DNA from: Kitasatospora sp. NBC_01287
Lineage (GTDB): Bacteria > Actinomycetota > Actinomycetes > Streptomycetales > Streptomycetaceae
Direction: 5' to 3'
DNA length: 64,000 nucleotides
Assembly (NCBI RefSeq): GCF_026340565.1
Contig: NZ_JAPEPB010000001.1
Location: forward strand, 6,794,001 to 6,858,000
Positions 24,728-38,362 of this stretch are shown here, in pieces. The translations under genes and the position numbers were made by a program. Each line of letters begins with the position of its first letter. Position 1 is the stretch's first letter. Under the pieces are notes generated by a model, which ran no database searches, was not told the DNA's origin, and saw nothing but the letters and a program-made list of their open reading frames with translations.

Positions 24728-25600
24728 ATGAGCGACAAGAACCGAGAAGGCAAGCGCACGGCCCGCGAGCGGATGCGGGAGGAGCGGGTCGCCGAGGCGT
24801 CCAGGGACGCCCGCAGGAAGAAGCTCCTGGTGATCGGCGCGGTGGTGCTGGTGCTGCTGGCCGCCGGCGGCATCGGGTTCGCGGTGCAGAGCGGCCGGTC
24901 CAGCTCGGACACCCCGACGGCCTCGCCGGCCGGCGCGATCGGCCCCAAGAACCTGGTGATCCCCGACGGCCCGGCCAACGCGCCCGCCACGCTGACCGTC
25001 TACGAGGACCCGCGATGCCCGGCCTGCGGCGCCTTCGAGCGTGAATTCGCGCCCACCGTGGACCAGTTGCAGGATCAGGGCAAGATCTACGGCAACTACC
25101 ACATCGTCTCGTTCATCGACCGGCACGACGGTGGCAAGGGCTCCAAGAACGGCGCCAACGCGCTCGCCTGCGCCCAGGACGCGGGGTACTTCCGGGCCTA
25201 CCACGACGTCCTCTACCGCAACCAGCCGGACGAGACGGTCGACACCTGGAAGGACAAGTCCAAGCTGATCGACCTGTCCAAGCAGGTCCCGGGCCTGGAC
25301 ACGCCGACCTTTGAATCCTGCGTCAACACCAACAAGTTCGGCAGCTGGGTCTCGGCGGTCGAGCAGGACTTCGACAAGTCCGGCTACACCTCCACGCCGA
25401 CCGTGCTGCTCAACGGCAAGCCGATCTACCCCAAGAACGGCAACGACGAGATCACCCCGGACAACCTGGTGAAGTGGGTCGACGAGGCCAACCAGGGCAA
25501 GACGCTGGGGACCACCGGCAGCGCCTCGGCCAGCCCGGCTCCCACCAGCACCGCGGCCGAGACCGATCCGAACCAGCCGCCGGCCAGCCCGACCGGCTGA
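24728..25600 (+). CDS. Membrane-anchored DsbA-like thiol:disulfide protein
   Basis: This is a 290-residue protein with a charged cytoplasmic start, a transmembrane anchor at about 36-55 (LLVIGAVVLVLLAAGGIGF), then a thioredoxin-fold DsbA domain. The active site is DPRCPACGAFE (CPAC), and the cis-Pro segment is STPTVLLNG. The C-terminus is a Ser/Thr/Pro tail. It should act on the outer face of the membrane, forming or exchanging disulfides, with the MauE/DoxX protein as electron partner. Confidence 0.92.
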   Translation: MSDKNREGKRTARERMREERVAEASRDARRKKLLVIGAVVLVLLAAGGIGFAVQSGRSSSDTPTASPAGAIGPKNLVIPDGPANAPATLTVYEDPRCPACGAFEREFAPTVDQLQDQGKIYGNYHIVSFIDRHDGGKGSKNGANALACAQDAGYFRAYHDVLYRNQPDETVDTWKDKSKLIDLSKQVPGLDTPTFESCVNTNKFGSWVSAVEQDFDKSGYTSTPTVLLNGKPIYPKNGNDEITPDNLVKWVDEANQGKTLGTTGSASASPAPTSTAAETDPNQPPASPTG

Positions 25601-25740
25601 TCCCGGCACCCCGGCACCCCAGCCCAGCGGCCGGCCGGCCCCCCGGAGCGCGCACCCGCGCCCCGGGGGCCACCTGTTTCCGAACCGGTACCGCCACCGG
25701 TGCCGGCCCAAGGTCACCACACGGTAGCGTCGGAGGCGTC

Positions 25741-26703
25741 ATGGAACTCGCTTACCTCCCCAGCCCGTCGCAGGGCGTCATCCACCTCGGACCGATCCCG
25801 CTGCGCGCCTACGCCTTCTGCATCATCATCGGTGTCGCCGTCGCCGTCTGGCTCGGCGGCAAGCGCTGGGTCGCCCGCGGCGGCGCCCAGCACACGGTGG
25901 GCGACATCGCCGTCTGGGCGGTGCCCTTCGGGCTGGTCGGCGGCCGGCTCTACCACGTGATCACCGATCACCAGCTCTACTTCGACCCGGGGCAGAACCC
26001 CTGGAACGCCTTCAAGATCTGGGAGGGCGGCCTCGGCATCTGGGGCGCCATCGCGCTCGGCGCGGTCGGCGCCTGGATCGGCTGCCGCCGCCGCGGCGTG
26101 CCGCTGCCCGCCTACGCGGACGCCATCGCACCGGGCATCGCGCTGGCCCAGGCCTGCGGCCGCTGGGGCAACTGGTTCAACCAGGAGCTGTACGGCAAGG
26201 CGACCACGCTGCCCTGGGGCCTGCACATCCACAAGGTGAACCCGGACGGCACCGTCACCGACGGCATCTTCCAGCCGACCTTCCTCTACGAGTCGATCTG
26301 GTGCGTCGGTGTGGCGTTCCTGGTGCTCTGGGCCGACCGCAAGTACCGCCTGGGCCACGGCCGGGCCTTCGCGCTCTACGTCGCCGCCTACACGGTGGGC
26401 CGGGCCTGGATCGAGTACCTGCGGATCGACGAGGCGCACCACGTCCTGGGTCTGCGGCTCAACGACTGGACCTCGATCGTCGTCTTCGCCGGGGCGGTGG
26501 TCTACCTGGTGGTGGTCGGCAGGAAGCGCCCGGGCCGCGAGGCGCCGGACTCGATCGACCCGCAGTCCCGCCCGGAGTCCGCCGAGGGCGAGGGTGACAG
26601 TGAGGGTGACAGTGACGGCGAGGGTGACGCCGCGGCTCCCGCGGCTGCCCAGGCTCCCGCCGCTGACGGTGCCGCGCTCGCCGAACAGGCCGAGCGCACC
26701 TGA
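25741..26703 (+). CDS. lgt: Prolipoprotein diacylglyceryl transferase
   Basis: This is a 320-residue membrane enzyme that moves diacylglyceryl onto the lipobox cysteine of prolipoproteins. The signature GRWGNWFNQELYG is near residue 140, with GGRLYHVITDH and WEGGLGIWGAI. The C-terminus carries an acidic low-complexity tail of Glu/Gly/Asp/Ser. The ATG at 25741 follows GGAGG, and TAGCGT just before it is a probable -10, giving a short leader. Five lipoproteins in this window would be substrates. Confidence 0.95.
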   Translation: MELAYLPSPSQGVIHLGPIPLRAYAFCIIIGVAVAVWLGGKRWVARGGAQHTVGDIAVWAVPFGLVGGRLYHVITDHQLYFDPGQNPWNAFKIWEGGLGIWGAIALGAVGAWIGCRRRGVPLPAYADAIAPGIALAQACGRWGNWFNQELYGKATTLPWGLHIHKVNPDGTVTDGIFQPTFLYESIWCVGVAFLVLWADRKYRLGHGRAFALYVAAYTVGRAWIEYLRIDEAHHVLGLRLNDWTSIVVFAGAVVYLVVVGRKRPGREAPDSIDPQSRPESAEGEGDSEGDSDGEGDAAAPAAAQAPAADGAALAEQAERT

Positions 26704-26715
26704 GGATCCGTCACC

Positions 26716-26749
26716 ACGGGCCCCGGAGTGCACGCACTCCGGGGCCCGT
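26716..26749 (+). terminator. Terminator hairpin after lgt
   Basis: A perfect GC-rich stem (26716-26731 with 26734-26749, minimal loop) lies 13 bp after the lgt stop and ends in TT. Confidence 0.75.
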
Positions 26750-26936
26750 TGCTGTGCTGGGCGGACAACGGCGCAGGTCAGCGAGGTAAGCCAGGGCTTG
26801 CTTGCTGGAAACTGTCGTACCGTCCGACTAACTTCGAAGCGTGAGAAGCCCTGGGGGCCCTGTCCGGCTCACGGCTCTTCGCCGTGCCCGGACGCGTCCG
26901 CAGTGGGGGAAGTCGGCAACAGAAGGGCCCACCACC

Positions 26937-27680
26937 ATGTCCGTGACCATCACCGAAACCGCCGTCAGCGAGCCGGCCCAGCCGCGGGTGCCCGCCGAGG
27001 GCCACCACCGCGACGTCAACGGCGGCTGGCTGCGTCCGGCGATCTTCGGCGCGATGGACGGGCTGGTCTCCAACCTCGCGCTGATGACCGGCGTGGTCGG
27101 CGGTGCGGCGAGCAACAGCACGGTGATCCTCACCGGGCTGGCGGGGCTGGCGGCCGGCGCCTGCTCGATGGCGGCGGGGGAGTACACCTCGGTGGCCTCG
27201 CAGCGCGAGCTGGTCCAGGCGGAGATCGAGGCCGAGCGGCTGGAGCTGCGCCGCAACCCCGACGGCGAGCTGGTCGAGCTGGCCGAGCTCTACATGGCGC
27301 GCGGCGTCGAGCCGGAGCTGGCCCGCGAGGTGGCCCGCCAGCTGACCCGCGACCCGGAGCAGGCGCTGGAGGTGCACGCCCGCGAGGAGCTGGGGGTGGA
27401 CCCGCACGACCTGCCCAGCCCGCTGGTCGCCGCCGTCTCCTCGTTCGGCTGCTTCGCGCTCGGTGCGCTGCTGCCGCTGCTGCCCTACCTGCTGGGCGCC
27501 ACCTCGCTGCTGCCCGCGCTGGTGCTGGCGGTGCTCGGGCTCTTCGGCTGCGGGGCGGTGGTGGCCCGGGTGACGGCGCGCAGCTGGTGGTTCAGCGGAC
27601 TGCGCCAGCTGGTGCTGGGTGCCGCGGCGGCCGGGGTGACCTACCTGCTCGGCGGGCTGATCGGCGGCCACCTGGGCTGA
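26937..27680 (+). CDS. VIT1/CCC1 family transporter
   Basis: This is a 247-residue protein. FGAMDGLVSNLALMTGVVGG and GLAAGACSMAAGEYTSVASQRE are the conserved first membrane segments with acidic and Met metal-binding residues. A central soluble helical hairpin with EAERLELRRNP and EQALEVHAREELGVD follows, then three more helices. Relatives carry Fe2+ or Mn2+ out of the cytoplasm. I chose the ATG at 26937 because the longer frame from 26841 is unconserved. No iron-responsive site was recognised upstream. Confidence 0.92.
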   Translation: MSVTITETAVSEPAQPRVPAEGHHRDVNGGWLRPAIFGAMDGLVSNLALMTGVVGGAASNSTVILTGLAGLAAGACSMAAGEYTSVASQRELVQAEIEAERLELRRNPDGELVELAELYMARGVEPELAREVARQLTRDPEQALEVHAREELGVDPHDLPSPLVAAVSSFGCFALGALLPLLPYLLGATSLLPALVLAVLGLFGCGAVVARVTARSWWFSGLRQLVLGAAAAGVTYLLGGLIGGHLG

Positions 27681-27920
27681 GTGCCCGACCGGCGGTGCGT
27701 GTGTGGAACGTCACGCACTGCCCCGCATATTCATGCAGAAGTGTGGCCCCGAGGCGCTGTCGACCACTGGTCCAGCGCCTCGTGCTGCTCCATCGGGGTG
27801 GAATCGCAGGCCCGGCGGATTCCGCTTCGCTTCGGCGGCGTTTCGCAGCTGTTTCAGCGTGCGAACGGCGGGGCACACTGGTGGCAGCGCGGGGATGAGT
27901 GCGTGTCTCCCCGGACCGCC

Positions 27921-27936
27921 ATTACCGGCCGGTAAT
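27921..27936. promoter_or_regulatory. 16-bp perfect palindrome upstream of gltB
   Basis: ATTACCGGCCGGTAAT is a perfect inverted repeat 152 bp before the gltB ATG, just ahead of a TTGACC box. It looks like an operator; the binding protein is unknown. Confidence 0.5.
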
Positions 27937-28006
27937 AGCCTTTGACCTGGGGCTGTTGTCCGCCATGTGGACGCGAAATTCCACTTCCCGGGATTTCCCG
28001 CATCAT

Positions 28007-28022
28007 GTAACCTGCACGAAAT
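28007..28022 (+). promoter_or_regulatory. GlnR-box-like site upstream of gltB
   Basis: GTAAC-N6-GAAAT matches the a-n6-b core of the streptomycete GlnR box (gTnAC-n6-GaAAc) with one change. It lies 66 bp before the start of glutamate synthase, a gene of nitrogen assimilation. Only one half of the usual double site is seen. Confidence 0.42.
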
Positions 28023-28087
28023 CGCAGAGGGCCAACGTCGTCCCTGTTGCAACTGCACCTATTGCCAAGACGACGACGGGAGAGCCG

Positions 28088-32693
<4,606 letters not shown>

Positions 32694-32701
<8 letters not shown>

Positions 32702-34223
32702 CCCCAAGGGCTTCCTGACCACAGGCAAGCAGTTGGCCGAGCGCCGTCCCGTGGACGTGCGTCTGCGGGACTGGAACGAGGTCTACGTCGAGCGCAGCCT
32801 GCTGCCGATCATCACCAAGCAGGCCGGCCGCTGCATGGACTGCGGCATCCCGTTCTGCCACAACGGCTGCCCGCTCGGGAACCTGATCCCCGAGTGGAAC
32901 GACCTCGCCTTCCGGGACGACTGGACGGGCGCGATCGAGCGGCTGCACGCGACCAACAACTTCCCGGAGTTCACCGGGCGGCTCTGCCCGGCGCCGTGCG
33001 AGTCGGCCTGCGTGCTGGGGATCAACCAGGACGCGGTGACCATCAAGAACGTCGAGGTCACCATCATCGACAAGGCCTGGGACAACGGCGGGGTGCGCCC
33101 GCAGGTGCCCGAGCGCCTCTCCGGCAAGACGGTCGCCGTGGTCGGCTCGGGCCCGGCCGGGCTGGCCGTCGCCCAGCAGCTCACCCGGGCCGGCCACACC
33201 GTGGTCGTCTACGAGCGGGCCGACCGCATCGGCGGCCTGCTGCGCTACGGCATCCCCGAGTTCAAGATGGAGAAGCGGCACATCAACCGCCGCATCGAGC
33301 AGATGCGCGCGGAGGGCACCCGGTTCCGCACCGGGGTCCACGTCGGGGAGGACATCACCGGCCAGCAGCTGCGCGAGCGCTTCGACGCGGTCGTGGTGGC
33401 CGCCGGTGCCACCACCGCGCGCGACCTGCCGGTGCCCGGCCGGGAGCTGGGCGGCATCCACCAGGCGATGGAGTACCTGCCGCTGGCCAACAAGGTGCAG
33501 GAGGGCGACTACGTCGACACTCCGATCAGCGCCAAGGGCAAGCACGTCATCGTGATCGGCGGCGGCGACACCGGCGCCGACTGCCTGGGCACCGCGCTGC
33601 GCCAGGGGGCGGCCTCGGTCACCCAGCTGGAGATCATGCCGCGCCCCGGCGACGAGCGCCCCGGAAACCAGCCCTGGCCGACCATGCCGATGACCTACAA
33701 GGTCACCTCCGCGCACGAGGAGGCCATCCACGTCCGGGAGACGACGACGGTGGGCAACCAGGCAGGGGGACACTCCTCGCCGGAGGCGGGCAAGGAGGGA
33801 CGTGTCTACTCCGTGAACACCACCCACTTCACCGGTGACGAGGACGGCAACGTGGCCGAACTGCACCTGGTCGAGGTGGAGTTCAAGGACGGCCGGTTCG
33901 AGCCCGTGCCCGGCACCGAGCGGGCGATCCCGGCGCAGCTGGTCACCCTGGCCATGGGCTTCACCGGCACCGACGTGAAGAACGGCCTGGTCGAGCAGCT
34001 CGGCGTCGAGCTGGACGCGCGCGGCAACGTGGCCCGGGACGGCAAGTTCGCCACCAACACCCCAGGCGTCTACGTCTGCGGTGACGCCGGGCGCGGTCAG
34101 TCGCTGATCGTCTGGGCGATCGCCGAGGGCCGTTCGGCGGCCGCGGCGGTCGACGCCTACCTGGGCGGCAAGACCCCGCTGCCCGCCCCGATCCGCCCCA
34201 CCGACCGCCCGCTGGTGGTCTGA
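32694..34223 (+). CDS. gltD: Glutamate synthase (NADPH) small subunit
   Basis: This is a 509-residue protein. The N-terminus binds 4Fe-4S clusters (GRCMDCGIPFC, GCPLGN, CPAPCESACVLG). FAD and NADPH domains follow with VVGSGPAGLAVAQQL, VIGGGDTGADCLG and the terminal VYVCGDAGRGQSLIVWAI. It passes electrons from NADPH to GltB. A short insertion after VRETTTVGNQ (residues about 350-368) is Gly/Ser-rich. It is translationally coupled to gltB and followed by a terminator. Confidence 0.97.
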
Positions 34224-34327
34224 CTCCCGCACCGCTCCAGGACACCCTCCCGCACACCGCCCGCTCCGCGCGGGCCGCACCAAACCCGTTGGACCGTCAG
34301 AGCCGCCGGTCCCCAACGGAGCGTCAG

Positions 34328-34372
34328 AACGGCGCCTGCCCCCTCCCCGACCAGCTGGGGGCAGGCGCCGTT
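34328..34372 (+). terminator. Terminator hairpin after gltD
   Basis: A perfect 16-bp stem (34328-34343 with 34357-34372) with a 13-nt loop and a short TT end lies about 100 bp after the gltD stop. Confidence 0.75.
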
Positions 34373-34401
34373 GCGCGTGCCCGTGCCCCTGCCAGGACCG
34401 G

Positions 34402-34659
34402 TCAGCCGCCGGGTGCCAGCGCCTCGGCCAGCGCGGTGCGCAGGTAGAGCACGGTGCGGCCGGTGCGGTGGCGGCCCACCAGGCCCGCCGCGTGCAGGAC
34501 GGCGAGGTGGTGGGCGACGTTGGGGGCCGACTGGCCGGTGCGGGCGGTGAGTTCGGTGGTGGAGGCGGGGGAGGCGAGCTCGCTGAGGACCTGGGCCCGG
34601 CCGCGGCCGAGCAGGGCCGCCAGCGCCCGCCCTGCTGCTGCTCGAACGGCTGATCCCGC
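34402..34659 (-). pseudogene. ArsR-family regulator remnant (C-terminal winged helix only)
   Basis: The minus strand encodes LLGRGRAQVLSELASPASTT followed by TGQSAPNVAHHLAVLHAAGL and GRHRTGRTVLYLRT, a clear ArsR-type winged helix ending at a stop at 34402. No start codon or N-terminal domain is found: the frame runs into the 15-bp repeats and the lipoprotein gene. Relatives with this helix usually carry about 250 more residues in front. I call it a truncated pseudogene. Confidence 0.65.
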
Positions 34660-34660
34660 A

Positions 34661-34690
34661 GGGCGCGGCTGATCAGGGCGCGGCTGATCA
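34661..34690. repeat. Two tandem 15-bp units at a gene junction
   Basis: GGGCGCGGCTGATCA occurs twice without gap (34661-34675, 34676-34690), exactly between the ArsR remnant and the stop of the lipoprotein gene. A slipped or recombined junction would look like this. Confidence 0.7.
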
Positions 34691-34692
34691 GG

Positions 34693-35712
34693 TCACGGGG
34701 ACGGGGACAGCGGCGGGGACGGGGACGGCGACGGGGAGCGGATCGGGCCGCCGGGCTGCAGCGGCATGAGTGCCAGCGGCTGCCCGCCGGCCGCGTCCAG
34801 CACGTCGCGGTCGCCGAGCGGGCGGGTGAGCCGGAACCGCGCGGGGGCGACTCGCATGTCGGCCGGGCAGGCCCGGCCGCTCGGCGGGACGCTGCGCTGC
34901 CCGATCAGCACCACCACCTGGTCCGTCTCGTAGACCTGCCCGGGTAGTGGGCGCTCGCACCCGCCGTTCTCCTCGGCGGCGGTGAGGGTCAGCCCGTCCG
35001 GCGAGGTGGCGCTCCAGTTGACCACGGCGGTCAGCCCGGCGGGCAGCGGGCCGGTGGCCGGTGTCGGTGTCGGCGTTGGAGTCAGGGAGCTGTACGGGGA
35101 CGGCGGTCCGGCCACCGCCGGGTAGACGAAGGGCTGCTGGTACCCGGCGATGGTGAACTCCCAGACCGGGATGGTCGCCCGGCCCCGGCTGGTGAGCACC
35201 TGCCGGGCGCCGGGGGCGATCGCGGTGACGGCCAGCCGGCTCGCCCCCGCCGTGGGGGCGGCCGGGTCGCGCAGGCCGGCCAGCACCCGGGCCGGCGGCA
35301 GCAGCGGCAGGACCGCCGTCGAGCCGTCCGCCCAGGTCACCGTCCCGGTCTCGGGGGAGTACGGCAGCGCGGTGCGCAGGTCCAGTTGCCCGGACTGGTA
35401 GGCGATCTTGTCGGCCTTGGAGTGGAAGGCGTCCGCCGGGAGCCACTCGGGCGGCACCGACTCCGGGACGTAGCCGGTGCGCCAGCTCCGGGCCGCGGCC
35501 GACCCGGGCCAGGCCGCGGCCAGCGCCCGGGCCCGGGCCAGCGCCGCCCCGCTCGGCGCCGTCGTGGCGGGCGGCACGGTCGCCGCCGGGGGCACCGGGC
35601 CTGCCGGGCCCGCCGACAGCGAGCCCGGATCGGTGCCGACCCCCCGGCCGCAGCCGGTCAGCACCACGGCCAGCAGCAGCGCGGCGGCCGTGCGATGGAC
35701 GCGCCAGGTCAT
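34693..35712 (-). CDS. Hypothetical lipoprotein
   Basis: This is 339 residues from the ATG at 35712, with GGAGGAG upstream. The signal peptide is AAALLLAVVLTGCGR with a lipobox LTGC. A Pro/Ala/Thr linker, a globular part with ASGRATIPVWEFTIAGY-like strands and a Ser/Pro-rich C-terminal tail follow. A Thr-Pro repeat lies near residues 216-224. Cysteines at GGCERP and RACPAD may pair. I recognise no domain. It faces the XRE regulator at 35857 divergently. Confidence 0.78.
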   Translation of the reverse strand: MTWRVHRTAAALLLAVVLTGCGRGVGTDPGSLSAGPAGPVPPAATVPPATTAPSGAALARARALAAAWPGSAAARSWRTGYVPESVPPEWLPADAFHSKADKIAYQSGQLDLRTALPYSPETGTVTWADGSTAVLPLLPPARVLAGLRDPAAPTAGASRLAVTAIAPGARQVLTSRGRATIPVWEFTIAGYQQPFVYPAVAGPPSPYSSLTPTPTPTPATGPLPAGLTAVVNWSATSPDGLTLTAAEENGGCERPLPGQVYETDQVVVLIGQRSVPPSGRACPADMRVAPARFRLTRPLGDRDVLDAAGGQPLALMPLQPGGPIRSPSPSPSPPLSPSP

Positions 35713-35856
35713 GCGGCTCAACTCCTCCGGGAAAGCTGATGGTTCGTCGGTCAGGCGTTGGACGCCTGGGTGAACTCACAGGTTCCATCCCGTGCTTGTG
35801 TCAGGTGGACATGGCAGACTGCGGCGCGGAAGGATCCAGGGGAGGAGCGGGGCGCG

Positions 35857-36729
35857 ATGAGCAGCGGGACGGGCCAGACCGGCAGCGGGGTGACGGTCCG
35901 ACGACTGCTGCTCGGCTCACAACTGCGCCGACTGCGCGAGGCCCAGGGGGTCACCCGGGAGGACGCCGGCTACGAGATCCGCGCCTCCGAGTCGAAGATC
36001 GGCCGGATGGAGCTGGGCCGGGTCAGCTTCAAGGAGCGCGACGTCGCCGACCTGCTCACCCTCTACGGTGTCACCGGCGCGACCGAGCGCACCGAGGTGC
36101 TCTCGATGGTGCGCGCCGCCAACGCCACCCCCTGGTGGCACGCCTACGCCGACGTGGTGCCCGGCTGGTTCCAGACCTACCTGGGCTTCGAGGAGTCGGC
36201 CGGCACCATCTCCACCTACGAGGTGCAGTTCGTCCCCGGCCTGCTGCAGACCGAGGAGTACGCCCGCGCGGTGATCCGGCTCGGCGCGCAGAGCGCCCCG
36301 CAGGAGGAGATCGAGCGCCGGGTCGAGGTGCGGATGCGCCGCCAGCGGCTGCTGGCCGCCGAGGGCGGCCCGGGCCTGGTCACCGTGATCGACGAGGCCG
36401 CGCTGCGCCGCCCCTGCGGCGGCCCCGAGGTGATGCGCGGTCAGCTGGTCCGGCTGCTGGAGCTGGCCGATTCGCCGCGGATCGAGCTGCAGGTGATGCC
36501 GCTGGGCTTCGACGGCCTCTCCGCCGAGACCGGCGCCTTCTCGCTGCTCGCCTTCCGGGAGTCCGACCTCGCCGAGGTCGTCTACCTGGAGCAGTTCACC
36601 ACCGCGCTCTACCTGGACCGCCCGCGCGAAGTGGCCGAGTACGTCGACTCCCTGGAGCGGCTGCGGTCCGACAGCCTGAGCGCCGAACACAGTCGCGAGC
36701 TTCTCCGGACTCTGCTCCAAGAGACCTGA
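35857..36729 (+). CDS. XRE-family regulator with DUF5753 domain
   Basis: This is a 290-residue protein with a helix-turn-helix at about 18-75 (LGSQLRRLREAQGVTREDAG, RASESKIGRMELGRVSFKER) followed by the DUF5753 domain (VVPGWFQTYLGFEESAGTIS, VQFVPGLLQTEEYARAVI, LQVMPLGFDG). The ATG follows GGGGAGGAG. No DUF397 partner follows; instead an aldehyde dehydrogenase gene starts 45 bp downstream, so co-transcription or regulation of that gene is likely. Confidence 0.9.
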   Translation: MSSGTGQTGSGVTVRRLLLGSQLRRLREAQGVTREDAGYEIRASESKIGRMELGRVSFKERDVADLLTLYGVTGATERTEVLSMVRAANATPWWHAYADVVPGWFQTYLGFEESAGTISTYEVQFVPGLLQTEEYARAVIRLGAQSAPQEEIERRVEVRMRRQRLLAAEGGPGLVTVIDEAALRRPCGGPEVMRGQLVRLLELADSPRIELQVMPLGFDGLSAETGAFSLLAFRESDLAEVVYLEQFTTALYLDRPREVAEYVDSLERLRSDSLSAEHSRELLRTLLQET

Positions 36730-36774
36730 CATATCAGTAGGATGATCCCCTGTCAGTTTGTGAAGGGGAGCCTG

Positions 36775-38232
36775 GTGTCGCACTTTTCGGAACTCGCCCT
36801 GCAGTACATCGACGGTGAATGGCGCCAGGGCAGCGGCTCCTGGGACATCGTCGACATCAACCCCTACAACGGCGAGAAGCTGGCCGCGATCACGGTGGCC
36901 ACCGTCGCCGAGGTCGACCAGGCCTACCGGGCGGCCGAACGGGCGCAGCGCGACTGGGCCGCGACCAACCCCTACACCCGCCGGCTGGTCTTCGAGCGCG
37001 CCCTGCGGATCGTCGAGGAGCGCGAGCAGGAGATCACCGAGACGATCATCGCCGAGCTCGGCGGCACCCACCTCAAGGCCGCCTTCGAGCTCTCGCTGAC
37101 CAAGGACATGCTGCGCGAGGCGATGCAGCTGGCGATCCGCCCCGAGGGCCGGATCCTGCCCTCGCCGGTGGACGGCAAGGAGAACCGCCTCTACCGCCTG
37201 CCCGTCGGTGTGGTCGGCGTGATCAGCCCCTTCAACTTCCCGCTCTTCCTGTCGATGAAGCCGGTCGCCCCCGCGCTCGCGCTCGGCAACGCCGTGGTGC
37301 TCAAGCCGCACCAGGACGCCCCGATCGTCGGCGGCACCCTGCTCGCCAAGATCTTCGAGGACGCCGGCCTGCCGGCGGGCCTGCTCAACGTGGTGGTCAC
37401 CGACATCGCGGAGATCGGTGACGCGCTGCTGGAGCACCCGGTGCCCAAGGCGATCTCCTTCACCGGCTCGGACCGGGTGGGCCGGCACGTGGCCACCGTC
37501 GCCGCCTCGCACTTCAAGCGCTCGGTGCTGGAGCTGGGCGGCAACAGCGCACTGCTCGTGCTGGACGACGCGGACGTCGACTACGCGGTGGACGCGGCCG
37601 TCTTCAGCCGCTTCGCGCACCAGGGCCAGGTCTGCATGGCCGCCAACCGGGTGCTGGTGGACCGCGCGGTGCTGGCCGAGTTCACCGAGAAGTTCGTCGC
37701 CAAGACCGCCTCGCTCACCGTCGGCGACCCCAAGGACCCGGCCACCCAGATCGGCCCGCTGATCAACACGACCCAGGCGGACGCGCTCACCGCCCAGGTC
37801 GACCAGGCGGTGGCCGACGGCGCCACCGTACTGCTGCGCGGCACCACCGTGGGCACCCTGATGGCACCCGTGGTGCTCACCGACCTGGACCCGCAGGCCC
37901 CGATCCTGCACCGCGAGCTCTTCGGCCCGGTCGTCCTGCTGGTGCCCTTCGACGGTGAGGACGAGGCGGTGGCGATCGCCAACGACACCCCCTTCGGCCT
38001 CAGCGGCGCGGTGCACACCGCCGACATCGAGCGCGGGGTGCGGGTGGCCCAGCGGATCGAGACCGGCATGATCCACGTCAACGACGGCACCATCCACGAC
38101 GAGCCGATCGTGCCGTTCGGCGGCGAGAAGAACTCCGGGGTGGGCCGGCTGAACGGCGAGTCCACGGTGGAGGCCTTCACCACGCAGAAGTGGATCTCCA
38201 TCCAGCACGGGCGCAGCCGCTTCCCGTTCTGA
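36775..38232 (+). CDS. Aldehyde dehydrogenase (benzaldehyde/vanillin type)
   Basis: This is a 485-residue NAD(P)-dependent dehydrogenase. SPFNFPLFLSMKPVAPALA is the cofactor/substrate tunnel segment, FTGSDRVGRHV the nucleotide-binding loop, LELGGNSALL holds the general-base Glu and GQVCMAANRV the catalytic Cys. The pattern HDEPIVPFGGEKNSGVGR is typical of the aromatic aldehyde group, but substrate prediction is weak. The GTG at 36775 follows AAGGGGAG. TAGGAT at 36739-36744 may be its own -10. Confidence 0.92.
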   Translation: MSHFSELALQYIDGEWRQGSGSWDIVDINPYNGEKLAAITVATVAEVDQAYRAAERAQRDWAATNPYTRRLVFERALRIVEEREQEITETIIAELGGTHLKAAFELSLTKDMLREAMQLAIRPEGRILPSPVDGKENRLYRLPVGVVGVISPFNFPLFLSMKPVAPALALGNAVVLKPHQDAPIVGGTLLAKIFEDAGLPAGLLNVVVTDIAEIGDALLEHPVPKAISFTGSDRVGRHVATVAASHFKRSVLELGGNSALLVLDDADVDYAVDAAVFSRFAHQGQVCMAANRVLVDRAVLAEFTEKFVAKTASLTVGDPKDPATQIGPLINTTQADALTAQVDQAVADGATVLLRGTTVGTLMAPVVLTDLDPQAPILHRELFGPVVLLVPFDGEDEAVAIANDTPFGLSGAVHTADIERGVRVAQRIETGMIHVNDGTIHDEPIVPFGGEKNSGVGRLNGESTVEAFTTQKWISIQHGRSRFPF

Positions 38233-38239
38233 GTGCGCG

Positions 38240-38281
38240 GGCGGGGCGCGGCGCCGCACTGCTGTGCCGCTGCGCCCCGCC
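38240..38281 (+). terminator. Terminator hairpin after aldehyde dehydrogenase
   Basis: A 14-bp GC stem (38240-38253 with 38268-38281, one G-U pair) with a 14-nt loop lies 8 bp after the stop. Confidence 0.65.
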
Positions 38282-38362
38282 CCGCCCCGCTCTGCTCTGC
38301 TCGGGTGAAACCGGTCGGAACTGGACATACCATCGCAGAAAGGCGTCGATGGGAGGCCAGTG

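Larger units (their letters stand above)
27681..28087. other. Intergenic region upstream of gltB
   Basis: This 407-bp region has no credible gene. The frame that stays open from 27899 into gltB lacks gltB conservation before about 28150. It holds the palindrome at 27921, a TTGACC box at 27942-27947 without a good -10, the GlnR-like site at 28007 and an AT-richer tract from 27975 to 28060. Confidence 0.6.

Noticed and set aside
34720..35770. Plus-strand frames opposite the lipoprotein gene
   Set aside because: Low-complexity Arg/Gly/Pro sequence without start signals; the minus frame has a lipobox and GGAGGAG.
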